Shown here in pieces: positions 35,682-44,111 of a stretch of 58,297 nucleotides of DNA. The stretch's first letter is position 1, and each line of letters begins with the position of its first letter. Source of the stretch: Janibacter sp. (GTDB taxonomy: Bacteria; Actinomycetota; Actinomycetes; Actinomycetales; Dermatophilaceae); NCBI GenBank assembly GCA_030453295.1, contig JAKDKQ010000002.1:1-58297 (forward strand), written 5' to 3'. A program made the position numbers and the translations under genes. The notes beneath the pieces were generated by a model. It was not told where the DNA came from, ran no database searches, and saw nothing but the letters and a program-made list of their open reading frames with translations.

Positions 35682-37825
35682 CGATCATACGGCGGTTCAA
35701 GCGGGGGGCCGGTCAACGGCGGCTCCAATCGTTCTTGCGGACCTTCGGGTTGCCGCTTCGCGGCGCGATCCGCAAACTCGACCCCCGAGTGCAGCGGCGG
35801 AACCCGGTGCTGTTCGTTGTGTGGTGTGGTGCCGCTCTCACCACGGTTGTCGCGTTCGCGGAACCCTTCATCGGCGGCCCGGCTCTCTCCGGCGGCACTG
35901 TGCTGCCCCCGGGTTTCAGTTGGGCGATCGCCGTCTGGCTTTGGCTGACACTCCTCGCCGCGAATATCGCCGAAGCGCTGGCGGAAGGGCGCGGTCGAAG
36001 CCACACCACGTCCCTTCGGTTGATGCGGGAGAGCACCACCGCGCATCGTGTGCGCCGCTACGACGAAACGAACGACCCTGGTGCACACAGTACTGACGTT
36101 CGAGATGTGAATTCGGCCGAGCTGCAACCCGGCGACATGGTGGTGCTGACGGTCGGGGGTGTGGTCCCCGCCGACGGTGAAGTGGTCTGGGGTATCGCCT
36201 CAGTGGATGAGTCGGCCATCACCGGTGAGTCGGCCCCGGTGATCCGCGAATCCGGCGGTGACCGCTCCGCGGTGACCGGTGGAACCAGGGTCCTTTCGGA
36301 TCGGATCGTGGTTCGCGTCACGGCGCCGATCGGTGACACGGTCGTGGATCGGATGATCGACCTCGCCGAAGGGGCCCGCCGGCAGAAGGCTCCCAATGAA
36401 CTGGCGTTAAGTGCACTGCTCGCGTCGTTCTCAATCTCGTTCGTGCTCATCGCCCTCACGGTCAATACCATTGCTTCGCCGGTCGCCGGCCCGGTGTCGG
36501 TTCCGGTGCTGGTCGCCTTGGTGGCCTGCCTGGTACCCACCGAGATCGCCGCGTTGCTGTCGGTGACCGGGATCGCAGGAATGTACCGGCTGCTGCAACG
36601 CAACGTGCTCCTGGATTCAGGGCACGCTCTGGAAACGGCGGGGGATATCACCACGGTGCTGCTGGACAAGACCGGAACGATCACCCAAGGCGACCGCCGC
36701 GCAACCCGATTCGTGCCGGTCGCCGGGACCAGCGAGGACGAGCTGCTTCGTGCTGCCGCACTGTCCTCACTCAGCGATCCGACACCGGAGGGCACGTCCA
36801 CGATCGAGCTGACCCGTCGCCACGGCATCGTCCTCGACGCGGATGCGAGCCGCGCAGGCCGTAGCGTGCCTTTCAGCGCCTTGACGCGGATGTCCGGGCG
36901 AGACCTGGACGACGACGGCACCAGTGTCCGCAAGGGCGCGGAGTCCGCGATCCTCGGCTGGCTCAAGCACACCGGCACCCAACAGTCGCGTCCTGTCGTG
37001 GACGAGCTCAGGTCTGTGACCGCAGCGATCGCCCGATCCGGCGGCACCCCACTGGTTGTGGCCAGTAAGCCAGCGAACGGGCCGGGCCGGGTTCTCGGGG
37101 TGATCCACTTGAAGGATGTGGTCAAAGACACTGTGCCGGCCCGCGTGAATCAGTTGCGGTTGCTAGGGATCAGGACCGTCATGGTTACCGGCGATAATCC
37201 ATTGACTGCGGCGGCAATCGCGAAAGAGGTAGGGGTTGACGATTTTCTGGGAGACGCCACTCCGAAGGACAAGCTGGACCTGATCAAACGGGAACAGGCG
37301 GCCGGGCATTTCGTGGCGATGAGCGGCGACGGCACCAACGACGCCCCCGCGCTCGCGCAAGCCGATGTGGGGGTTGCGATGAACACAGGCACCGCGGCGG
37401 CGAAGGAGGCGGCGAACATGATCGTCCTCGATGACGACCCGACCAAGCTTGTGGAGATCATCGAGGTCGGTCGGCGACAGATGGCCACCCGCGGCGCTTT
37501 GACGACGTTCAACATCGCCAACGATCTCGTCAGATACGTCGCACTGTTCCCCGCCCTGTTCGTCGGCGTCTTCCCGGGCCTGGGGGCGCTGAACATCCTG
37601 GGGCTGCACTCGCCCGCCTCGGCCATCTTGTCGACCGTCATCTTCAGTGTCGTCGTGATCGCCATCCTGATCCCGCTCGCCCTCATCGGCGTCCCCTACC
37701 GCCTGACCAACCTCGCCCAAGCGTTGAACCGGAACCTGCTCTTATACGGGCTCGGCGGGATCCTCGTACCCGTTGTGGGGATCAAGGCCATCGATCTCAT
37801 CGTCGCGCTGATCCCTGGTTACTGA
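35678..37825 (+). CDS. kdpB: KdpB, P-type ATPase subunit (operon 2), with altered membrane motifs
   Basis: The start is ATG 35678, overlapping the kdpA2 stop; the track start at 35444 is not real. The protein is 715 aa. Catalytic motifs are intact: [30 protein letters not shown]. The membrane region differs from KdpB1: VPTEIAALLSVTGIAGMYR replaces [19 protein letters not shown], and NDLVRYVALFP replaces [11 protein letters not shown], so the coupling Lys is Arg. It should hydrolyse ATP, but coupling to ion transport may differ. Confidence 0.95.
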   Translation: MTIIRRFKRGAGQRRLQSFLRTFGLPLRGAIRKLDPRVQRRNPVLFVVWCGAALTTVVAFAEPFIGGPALSGGTVLPPGFSWAIAVWLWLTLLAANIAEALAEGRGRSHTTSLRLMRESTTAHRVRRYDETNDPGAHSTDVRDVNSAELQPGDMVVLTVGGVVPADGEVVWGIASVDESAITGESAPVIRESGGDRSAVTGGTRVLSDRIVVRVTAPIGDTVVDRMIDLAEGARRQKAPNELALSALLASFSISFVLIALTVNTIASPVAGPVSVPVLVALVACLVPTEIAALLSVTGIAGMYRLLQRNVLLDSGHALETAGDITTVLLDKTGTITQGDRRATRFVPVAGTSEDELLRAAALSSLSDPTPEGTSTIELTRRHGIVLDADASRAGRSVPFSALTRMSGRDLDDDGTSVRKGAESAILGWLKHTGTQQSRPVVDELRSVTAAIARSGGTPLVVASKPANGPGRVLGVIHLKDVVKDTVPARVNQLRLLGIRTVMVTGDNPLTAAAIAKEVGVDDFLGDATPKDKLDLIKREQAAGHFVAMSGDGTNDAPALAQADVGVAMNTGTAAAKEAANMIVLDDDPTKLVEIIEVGRRQMATRGALTTFNIANDLVRYVALFPALFVGVFPGLGALNILGLHSPASAILSTVIFSVVVIAILIPLALIGVPYRLTNLAQALNRNLLLYGLGGILVPVVGIKAIDLIVALIPGY

Positions 37826-37839
37826 AAGGACTCCCCGAA

Positions 37840-38454
37840 ATGAAGGTCTCTCGTCGCAGTGCGGGCCGGTCGGTGTGGACGGCCGTTCGCATCATGGTCA
37901 TCCTCACGGTGGTCCTTGGTGTGTTGTACCCGCTGGCGATCACCGGTGTCGGCCAGTTGGTGTTCCCATGGCAGGCGAACGGTTCCCAGCTGACCGACGC
38001 GAGCGGCCAGGTCGTGGGCTCGGCACTGATCGGGCAGACGTTCACAGATGCGGATGGGAACCCGCTGCCGGAGTATTTCCAACCCCGCCCCTCCGCCGCC
38101 GGCGACGGCTACGACGCCAGCGCATCCTCCGGCTCCAACCTCGGCCCCGAAAACCCGGATCTGATCGCTGCGATCGCTGCGCGCCGGACGCAGGTCGCCG
38201 AATTCAACGGTGTCCCCGAGGCCGAGGTTCCCGTCGACGCGGTGACCGCCTCGGGCTCCGGGCTGGATCCGCACATCAGCCCGGAATATGCCGCTATCCA
38301 GGTCGCACGCATCGCGCAGGCTCGCGACCTGCCCGCCACGACGGTGCGCGAGCTGGTTGCCGCACACACCCAGGGTCGCGACCTCGGTTTTGTCGGGGAG
38401 CCGCGGGTGAACGTGTTAGAGCTTAATCTGGCATTGGATGAGTGGGAGGGCTGA
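37840..38454 (+). CDS. kdpC: KdpC subunit (operon 2)
   Basis: This 204-aa protein has one N-terminal transmembrane helix and the KdpC core SAAGDGYDASASSGSN, NPDLIAAIAARR, SGSGLDPHISPEYAAIQ and HTQGRDLGFVGEPRVNVLELN. It is closely related to KdpC1. AAAGGA precedes the ATG. Only 2 bp separate it from kdpD, so operon 2 carries the sensor genes. Confidence 0.95.
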   Translation: MKVSRRSAGRSVWTAVRIMVILTVVLGVLYPLAITGVGQLVFPWQANGSQLTDASGQVVGSALIGQTFTDADGNPLPEYFQPRPSAAGDGYDASASSGSNLGPENPDLIAAIAARRTQVAEFNGVPEAEVPVDAVTASGSGLDPHISPEYAAIQVARIAQARDLPATTVRELVAAHTQGRDLGFVGEPRVNVLELNLALDEWEG

Positions 38455-38456
38455 AC

Positions 38457-40979
38457 ATGACTGCACGGGGGCGGCTTCGGGTGCTGCTGGGCGCTGCGCC
38501 CGGTGTGGGGAAGACCTACACCATGCTGGAGGAAGGCAAACGACTACTCGGCGAAGGCAAGGACGTGGTGGTCGCTGTCGTGGAGACCCACGGCCGCGCG
38601 GCGACATCGGCGATGACCGAAGGACTAGAAGTCCTCCCGCGTCGTGCTCTCCAGCACCGGGACGTGGAACTGACCGAGATGGACCTGGACGCCACCCTGG
38701 CTCGCACGCCCGAGGTCGCCCTCGTCGATGAACTCGCCCACACCAACGCTCCCGGCTCTGAGCACGATAAGCGCTGGCAAGACGTTCAGGTGCTCCTGGA
38801 CGCGGGCATCGACGTGATCTCCACGGTCAACATTCAGCACATCGAGTCTCTGAACGATGTGGTGGAGCAGATCACCGGTGTGCCGCAGCGCGAGACGGTA
38901 CCGGACGATTTCCTTCGCGCGGCCGATCAGATCGAAGTTGTCGACCTGGCGCCCCAGGCGTTACAAGACCGGCTCTCCGGCGGACTCGTCTACCCGGCGG
39001 AGCGGATCGACGCGGCGCTGTCGAACTACTTCCGACTCGGCAACCTGACCGCGCTGCGCGAGCTCGCTCTGCTGTGGCTGGCCGATGAGGTCGACCAGGC
39101 GCTCAAGACCTACCGCGCCGAGCACGGCATCGACAGCAAGTGGGAAGCCCGGGAACGGGTGGTGGTGACTCTCACCGGCGGTCCGGAAGGCGAGACCCTA
39201 TTGCGTCGCGGAGCGCGGATCGCCGCGCGATCCGCGGGCGGAGACTTGCTCGCCGTGCACATCACCAGTCAAGACGGGCTGCGCGTCGCCGACCCGGAGT
39301 CACTGGCCCGGCAGCGCGCCCTCGTGGAAAAGCTCGGCGGCACGTATCACCAGGTCGTCGGTGACGATATCCCCATCGCGCTTGTCGAGTTCGCCAAATC
39401 CGTCAACGCCACACAGCTCGTCATCGGCGTCAGCCGCCGCAGCCGGCTCGCCGCCGCCCTCACCGGGCCTGGCATCGGCGCGACCGTCGTGCGCGAAGCC
39501 GGCAACATCGACGTGCACATCGTCAATCACGACGCCGCCGGCGGGAAACTCTCCCTCCCCAAGATCGGTGGAGCCTTGACGTGGAAGCGCCGCATCACCG
39601 GATTCGCACTCGCTCTCATCGGTGGCCCCCTCCTGACCTGGCTGCTGTCTGCCTTTCGTACCGAGGACTCCATCACCAGCGATGTCCTGAGCTATCAACT
39701 GCTGGTGGTGGTCGTCGCGCTCGTGGGGGGGATCTGGCCGGCACTATTTGCTGCTGTGATGTCCGGGCTCACCCTCGACTTCTTCTTCATCGCACCGCTG
39801 TACACAGTCACCGTCACCAAGCCAACCCATCTGGTCGCGCTCGCGCTCTACATCATCATCGCGATCTTGGTGAGCCTCGTCGTCGACCGGGCCGCCCGAC
39901 TGACCAGGGCCGCACGGCGCGCCGCAGCCGAGTCGGAACTTCTCGCCACCGTCGCCGGCAGCGTTCTGCGTGGGCAAGGAGCCATTCAAGCGCTGATCGA
40001 TCGCGCCCGAGAAGCATTCGGTCTCGCTGGCGTCCGACTCCGGAAAGGGGAAACTGTCCTCGCCACGGCAGGGGAACCGCTGCCCGACGACCGACACACC
40101 ACTGTACCCATCGGTGATCGCGCGATCCTGGAACTGCACGGCAACGACTTGGAAGCCTCCGAACAACGGCTCCTGGCCGTCCTCGTCGCGCAACTCGACG
40201 CCGCACTCGAACACAGCGACCTCGCCGAGACCGCCAGCGAAGTGGGTCCGCTCGCGGCCAACGATCGGGTTCGAACTGCTCTGCTCTCAGCGCTGAGCCA
40301 CGACCTGCGGCGTCCACTGGCCGCCGCGACTGCCGCCGTCAGTGGCCTCCGAGCCACCCGCAGCATGCTCAACGACAACGACCGGGACGAGCTCCTTGCC
40401 ACCGCCGATGAAAGCCTGACCACTCTCGCCACCCTGATCACTGACCTTCTGGATGTCAGCCGTCTCCAGGCCGGTGTCCTGGCCGTCTCGGTCAGCCCCG
40501 TCGATCCCGCCGACACCATCGTGCCCGCACTCGACGAGCTCGACCTTGGACCCGACCAAGTGCAGCTCGATCTTGACCCCACTATCCCGCCGGTCATGGC
40601 CGATCCCGCACTGCTGCAACGAGTGCTCGTCAACCTGCTCGTCAACGCCACCCGCTACACCCCACCTGGCGGCTACGTCCGCATCGCCACCAGCGCTTTC
40701 GCCGGACAGGTGGAAATCCGAATCATCGACCGCGGCCCCGGCATCCCCGCCGAGCGTCGAGATGACGTGTTCGTCCCCTTCCAACGTGTCGGCGACACCG
40801 ACAACACTGCGGGCCTTGGCCTCGGGCTGGCCCTCTCGAAAGGCTTCGTGGAAGGGATGGGTGGCACCCTCACCCCTGAAGACACCCCCGGCGGCGGGCT
40901 GACCATGGTCGTCACACTTCCCACACCCGAAACGCGGCAGCAACCTGCGGAAGCGACGACGGGAGGGACGCCATCATGA
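38457..40979 (+). CDS. kdpD: KdpD sensor histidine kinase
   Basis: The start is ATG 38457 after GGGAGGG; the track start is 15 bp earlier. The protein is 840 aa. The N-terminal KdpD domain has GAAPGVGKTYTM (Walker A-like) and VDELAHTNAPGS, then a USP-like domain (residues about 230-350). DUF4118 membrane segments lie at about 380-485, followed by a GAF-like region, HisKA with LSHDLRRPLAA near 612, and HATPase (NLLVNATRY, DRGPGIP, GLGLGLAL). It senses potassium or turgor and phosphorylates KdpE. It probably serves both kdp operons. Confidence 0.96.
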   Translation: MTARGRLRVLLGAAPGVGKTYTMLEEGKRLLGEGKDVVVAVVETHGRAATSAMTEGLEVLPRRALQHRDVELTEMDLDATLARTPEVALVDELAHTNAPGSEHDKRWQDVQVLLDAGIDVISTVNIQHIESLNDVVEQITGVPQRETVPDDFLRAADQIEVVDLAPQALQDRLSGGLVYPAERIDAALSNYFRLGNLTALRELALLWLADEVDQALKTYRAEHGIDSKWEARERVVVTLTGGPEGETLLRRGARIAARSAGGDLLAVHITSQDGLRVADPESLARQRALVEKLGGTYHQVVGDDIPIALVEFAKSVNATQLVIGVSRRSRLAAALTGPGIGATVVREAGNIDVHIVNHDAAGGKLSLPKIGGALTWKRRITGFALALIGGPLLTWLLSAFRTEDSITSDVLSYQLLVVVVALVGGIWPALFAAVMSGLTLDFFFIAPLYTVTVTKPTHLVALALYIIIAILVSLVVDRAARLTRAARRAAAESELLATVAGSVLRGQGAIQALIDRAREAFGLAGVRLRKGETVLATAGEPLPDDRHTTVPIGDRAILELHGNDLEASEQRLLAVLVAQLDAALEHSDLAETASEVGPLAANDRVRTALLSALSHDLRRPLAAATAAVSGLRATRSMLNDNDRDELLATADESLTTLATLITDLLDVSRLQAGVLAVSVSPVDPADTIVPALDELDLGPDQVQLDLDPTIPPVMADPALLQRVLVNLLVNATRYTPPGGYVRIATSAFAGQVEIRIIDRGPGIPAERRDDVFVPFQRVGDTDNTAGLGLGLALSKGFVEGMGGTLTPEDTPGGGLTMVVTLPTPETRQQPAEATTGGTPS

Positions 40980-41683
40980 AGATTCTCATCGCCGACGATG
41001 ATCCGCAAATCCTGCGCGCACTCCGAATCACGTTGACTGCGAAAGGCTATGAGATCATCACCGCCATCAACGGTGCGGAGGCCATCGCTGTCGCTATCGA
41101 CCGCCACCCCGATATCTACATGCTCGACCTTGGAATGCCCCAACTCGACGGCATCGAAGTCATCGCGGGCATCCGTGGCTGGTCCACCGCCCCGATCCTC
41201 GTCGTCTCCGGTCGTACCGGTGCGGCTGACAAAGTCGAAGCGCTCGACGCTGGGGCGGACGACTACGTGACCAAGCCCTTCTCCATCGAAGAACTCCTCG
41301 CCCGCATCCGCGCGCTCACCCGACGAGTACCCCAACACGAATCGGACCCGACTGTGACGCTCGGTGATGTCACCATTGACTTGTCGTCCCGGAACGTCGT
41401 GAAGACCAGCGGTGGCCAGACGCAGCAAATCCGTCTCACCCCCACGGAGTGGCAGGTACTCGAAGTCCTCATCCGCAATCCCGGCAAACTCGTCACCCGG
41501 CAGACTCTTCTCACCGAGATCTGGGGGTCCGAGCACATCACCGACACTGGCTACCTGCGCCTGTATGTCTCTCAGTTGCGCAAGAAACTCGAACCGAACC
41601 CGGGCAAGCCGCGGTATCTGATTACCGAGGCCGGGATGGGGCATCGTCTGCTGACCGACCAAGACAACGACCACGCCCCCTGA
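40976..41683 (+). CDS. kdpE: KdpE response regulator
   Basis: This 235-aa OmpR/PhoB-type regulator has a receiver domain with acidic pocket DDD (7-9), phospho-acceptor Asp51 in YMLDLGMP and Lys in YVTKPF. The winged-helix DNA-binding domain contains LTPTEWQVLEVL and YLRLYVSQLRKKLE. ATGA overlaps kdpD. The repeated motif upstream of both kdp operons and the AraC gene is its most likely target. Confidence 0.95.
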   Translation: MKILIADDDPQILRALRITLTAKGYEIITAINGAEAIAVAIDRHPDIYMLDLGMPQLDGIEVIAGIRGWSTAPILVVSGRTGAADKVEALDAGADDYVTKPFSIEELLARIRALTRRVPQHESDPTVTLGDVTIDLSSRNVVKTSGGQTQQIRLTPTEWQVLEVLIRNPGKLVTRQTLLTEIWGSEHITDTGYLRLYVSQLRKKLEPNPGKPRYLITEAGMGHRLLTDQDNDHAP

Positions 41684-41774
41684 CCCCGGTAAGGGCCGCA
41701 AACGCGCCCGGCCACTGAACGGGGTCGCCCCCGGCTCGAGGGTGTCCTGAAAGCGTTAGGGAACGGCCGCTTTT

Positions 41775-41792
41775 CGCATGTGTACCGTTAGG
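41775..41792 (+). promoter_or_regulatory. Third copy of the kdp promoter motif, upstream of the AraC gene
   Basis: CGCATGTGTACCGTTAGG resembles CGTATGTGTTCCGTTAGG (kdp1) and CGTATGGATTCCGTTAGG (kdp2). The upstream GCGAGGGTTC block is not conserved here. The motif suggests that the AraC gene shares control with kdp. A weaker match, GGTATGGGTTCCGTAACG, overlaps the AraC start. Confidence 0.45.
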
Positions 41793-41831
41793 AGCCTCGT
41801 TCTCCCGCGCACGGTGTCGTTAACTCCCGGT

Positions 41832-42797
41832 ATGGGTTCCGTAACGCAAGGCACCCCGCGCACTACCGCGGACACGGCAGCGTCTCCTCAACCTCCAGTG
41901 TTCTCACCGGTTGTCGCTCGGACGACCACCTCGCATGCCGCTACGGAACCGCGGGCATACGACTGCGTGCGCATCAGCTTCGTGCGCTCCGGATCGGCAA
42001 TCCTTTTTAGCGAGTTCGGCCTACGTCCTGCGAGTATCGGGGACGTGGTTGCCCTGGCGCCGTGTACCTTGTGTGGCTGGGAACCGGAGGGTTTCGTCAC
42101 CGTCACGACCCTGTACCTTGATCGAGACTTCCTCGTCGATCAGGTGTTCTGGCAACACGCATCAGTGTTCACCGACCGCCTCCAGGCCAAACATTTCTTG
42201 GAGACCCGTTATGCCGAACCCGCTCAGATTGTTCGTCTCGGAACAGATCGTGTCGGGCTCCTGATGCCCTGGCTGGACGAGCTTGTGGCTCTGAGCCTGG
42301 ATAATCCTGCTCCGGAGCGGTTCTACAAGGCGCAGGCCTTGCTGTTTGCGGTGCTGGATGTGGTGGTGCCATATATCGACGTGACGGAGCGACGTATCAC
42401 TTCCAGTCAGCGAGCGTCTATGTTTCCGGGACTCCCGCGTCACCGTGTCTTCGATCCCATTAGAGCTGAAGTACGCCACGCCGCGAGCCTGCTGCGACAC
42501 AAATCGGAGCGTCGGTGGACACTCGGCGCGCTGGCAAAGGCCGTCCACTTGTCCCCATCGCACCTTGGACGACTGTTCGTCCCCGCGTTCGGCAAGACGC
42601 CGATTGCCTACCTCACCATGCTACGGGCGGAGCAAATGGCCCACCTGCTGCGCACCACGGACGAACCGATCGCGACTGTTGCACGAAAGGTCGGCTGGAC
42701 GGACCCTGCCTACGCCGGGCGCTTGTTCCGGCGGAGCATCGGAATCACGCCTCGCGAGTACCGGTCCCTGAGTCAGCGGGTGGCTGCGGCGGACTGA
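41832..42797 (+). CDS. AraC-family transcriptional regulator
   Basis: I place the start at ATG 41832 because the track start at 41778 falls inside the promoter motif. The result is 321 aa. Residues about 25-190 form an AraC sensor-like domain (YDCVRISFVRSGSAILFSEFG). The C-terminal double HTH has RRWTLGALAKAVHLSPSHLGRLF, AFGKTPIAYLTMLRAEQMAHLL and VARKVGWTDPAYAGRLFRRSIGITPREYR. No convincing ribosome site is seen, so the mRNA may be leaderless or weakly translated. It lies between kdpE and the transfer operon and could control either. Confidence 0.85.
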   Translation: MGSVTQGTPRTTADTAASPQPPVFSPVVARTTTSHAATEPRAYDCVRISFVRSGSAILFSEFGLRPASIGDVVALAPCTLCGWEPEGFVTVTTLYLDRDFLVDQVFWQHASVFTDRLQAKHFLETRYAEPAQIVRLGTDRVGLLMPWLDELVALSLDNPAPERFYKAQALLFAVLDVVVPYIDVTERRITSSQRASMFPGLPRHRVFDPIRAEVRHAASLLRHKSERRWTLGALAKAVHLSPSHLGRLFVPAFGKTPIAYLTMLRAEQMAHLLRTTDEPIATVARKVGWTDPAYAGRLFRRSIGITPREYRSLSQRVAAAD

Positions 42798-42986
42798 CCC
42801 GGAGGATCCGCGCACAGATCCGGAGGATTTCGCGCAGTTCCAGCCCGGTCGCGTGCAACGACCGCATCAACGAGTAGACCAGATGGGACTCGTCGGGTTC
42901 ATTGCGGAGCCTGGTGGTCGCAGTCTCATTTCTCGCCCGTCTCGTATCCCCGATCCGCCCGGCGCACCTCATGGTCGCAAGGGTCA

Positions 42987-43004
42987 GCCGCCCTGTTGGG
43001 CGGC
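42987..43004. repeat. Hairpin GCCGCCC-TGTT-GGGCGGC just upstream of the ArdC-like gene
   Basis: A perfect 7-bp stem with a TGTT loop ends 6 nt before the GGAAGGAGG ribosome site of the first transfer-operon gene. It may affect translation, terminate read-through, or form structure on the entering single strand. Confidence 0.55.
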
Positions 43005-43022
43005 CGGGGAAGGAGGCTGGTG

Positions 43023-44111
43023 ATGGCGACGGATGAAAGTGCGCAAGTAACGCGGGACGCGAAGCTTGACGCGCTGCATGAACGCCTTGCAATTGCGGTG
43101 GGTCAGCTCGCGTCCGGGGAAGACTGGCGGCGTGCAATGAAGTTCGCCGCCCGGTTCCGGTCACGGAGTTTCGGGAACACCCTGTTGGTGTGGGCGCAGC
43201 ACCTTGACGCTTTCGAGCAGGGCCGTGTGCAAGCGCCGGAGCCGTCCTATGTTGCGGGGTACAAGCAATGGCAGACCCTCGGCAGGCAGGTGGAGAAGGG
43301 GCAGCCGGGGTACATGATCTTCGCCCCGGTGACGGGCCGGTTCGCGTCCTCGACCCCGCAGGACAATGCCTCATGGCGGAGGCTGGGCCGGTTCGAGAAG
43401 CCGACGCCGGGTGAGGCGGTGCGCTCCCGCATGGTCGGCGCGAAACCCGCCTACGTGTGGGATGTCTCCCAGACCGCCGGCGATCCGATTCCGGAGCGTC
43501 CGTCGCCGGTGCTACTGGAAGGCGAAGCCCCCGAAGGCTTGTGGGCTGGGCTTGCGGCTTTGGTGGAGGCGGAGGGGTTCGCGGTGCTGCGGGTCAAGCA
43601 CGAGGGCATGATCCGCGGTGCGAACGGCCTGACCGACTACACGAACCGGACGGTCGCGGTGCGGACGAACATGGACGATTCCGCGCAGGTGAAGACCCTC
43701 GCGCACGAACTCGCGCACGTGAAGCTGCACGGTCCCGACAACCCGGACGCCACGGGCCATCGCGGGGTGGGTGAGGTGGAAGCGGAGTCGGTGGCGCTGA
43801 TGATCGGTGCCGCGCACGGGATGGACACCACCGGCTACACGATCCCTTACGTCTCCGGCTGGGCGGGCACCGTCAAGGACAAGGACCCGGCGGAGGTGGT
43901 GCAGGCCACAGGCGAGCGGGTCCGCAAGACCGCGGGGGCGATCCTTGATGCCCTCCCCACAGCGCAGATCGGCGACGGTGACCCGCCCGGCCTCACCCGC
44001 GACCCCGCGCGCGCCGAACGTACCCCGAGAGCAGAGCGCACCACGGCAACGCCGGCGGTGGAGCCGCCGCGGTCGTCTCGCACGGCGGAGGCCGCGGTCA
44101 GGAGCCTGTGA
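43023..44111 (+). CDS. ArdC-like antirestriction protein (ssDNA-binding domain plus metallopeptidase)
   Basis: The start is ATG 43023 after GGAAGGAGG, giving 362 aa. Residues about 10-130 form the ArdC N-terminal ssDNA-binding domain (SFGNTLLVWAQ, YKQWQTLGRQVEKGQPGYMIFAPV). The C-terminal part has the zinc peptidase motif TLAHELAHVKLH near 235 and EVEAESVALMI. Related ArdC proteins protect incoming plasmid DNA from host restriction. It is first in the transfer operon and shares one base with the next gene. That position suits early expression in a recipient. Confidence 0.88.
   Translation: MATDESAQVTRDAKLDALHERLAIAVGQLASGEDWRRAMKFAARFRSRSFGNTLLVWAQHLDAFEQGRVQAPEPSYVAGYKQWQTLGRQVEKGQPGYMIFAPVTGRFASSTPQDNASWRRLGRFEKPTPGEAVRSRMVGAKPAYVWDVSQTAGDPIPERPSPVLLEGEAPEGLWAGLAALVEAEGFAVLRVKHEGMIRGANGLTDYTNRTVAVRTNMDDSAQVKTLAHELAHVKLHGPDNPDATGHRGVGEVEAESVALMIGAAHGMDTTGYTIPYVSGWAGTVKDKDPAEVVQATGERVRKTAGAILDALPTAQIGDGDPPGLTRDPARAERTPRAERTTATPAVEPPRSSRTAEAAVRSL

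Noticed and set aside
33226-38369. Recent gene conversion between the two kdp operons
   Set aside because: Protein similarity is high, but the DNA differs at many third positions even in the best-conserved parts of kdpB, which indicates old divergence.
41684-41760. Rho-independent terminator after kdpE
   Set aside because: ACCCCG and CGGGGT could pair over a loop of about 30 nt, but the stem is short and no T run follows.
41829-41846. Fourth copy of the kdp motif (GGTATGGGTTCCGTAACG)
   Set aside because: It overlaps the AraC start codon and lacks the GTTAGG end; it may be chance similarity.
42745-42972. Minus-strand ORF ending in ESHLVYSLMRSLHATGLELREILRICARIL
   Set aside because: The last part looks protein-like, but there is no ribosome site, it overlaps the end of the AraC gene, and no family is recognised. 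Not strong enough to annotate.
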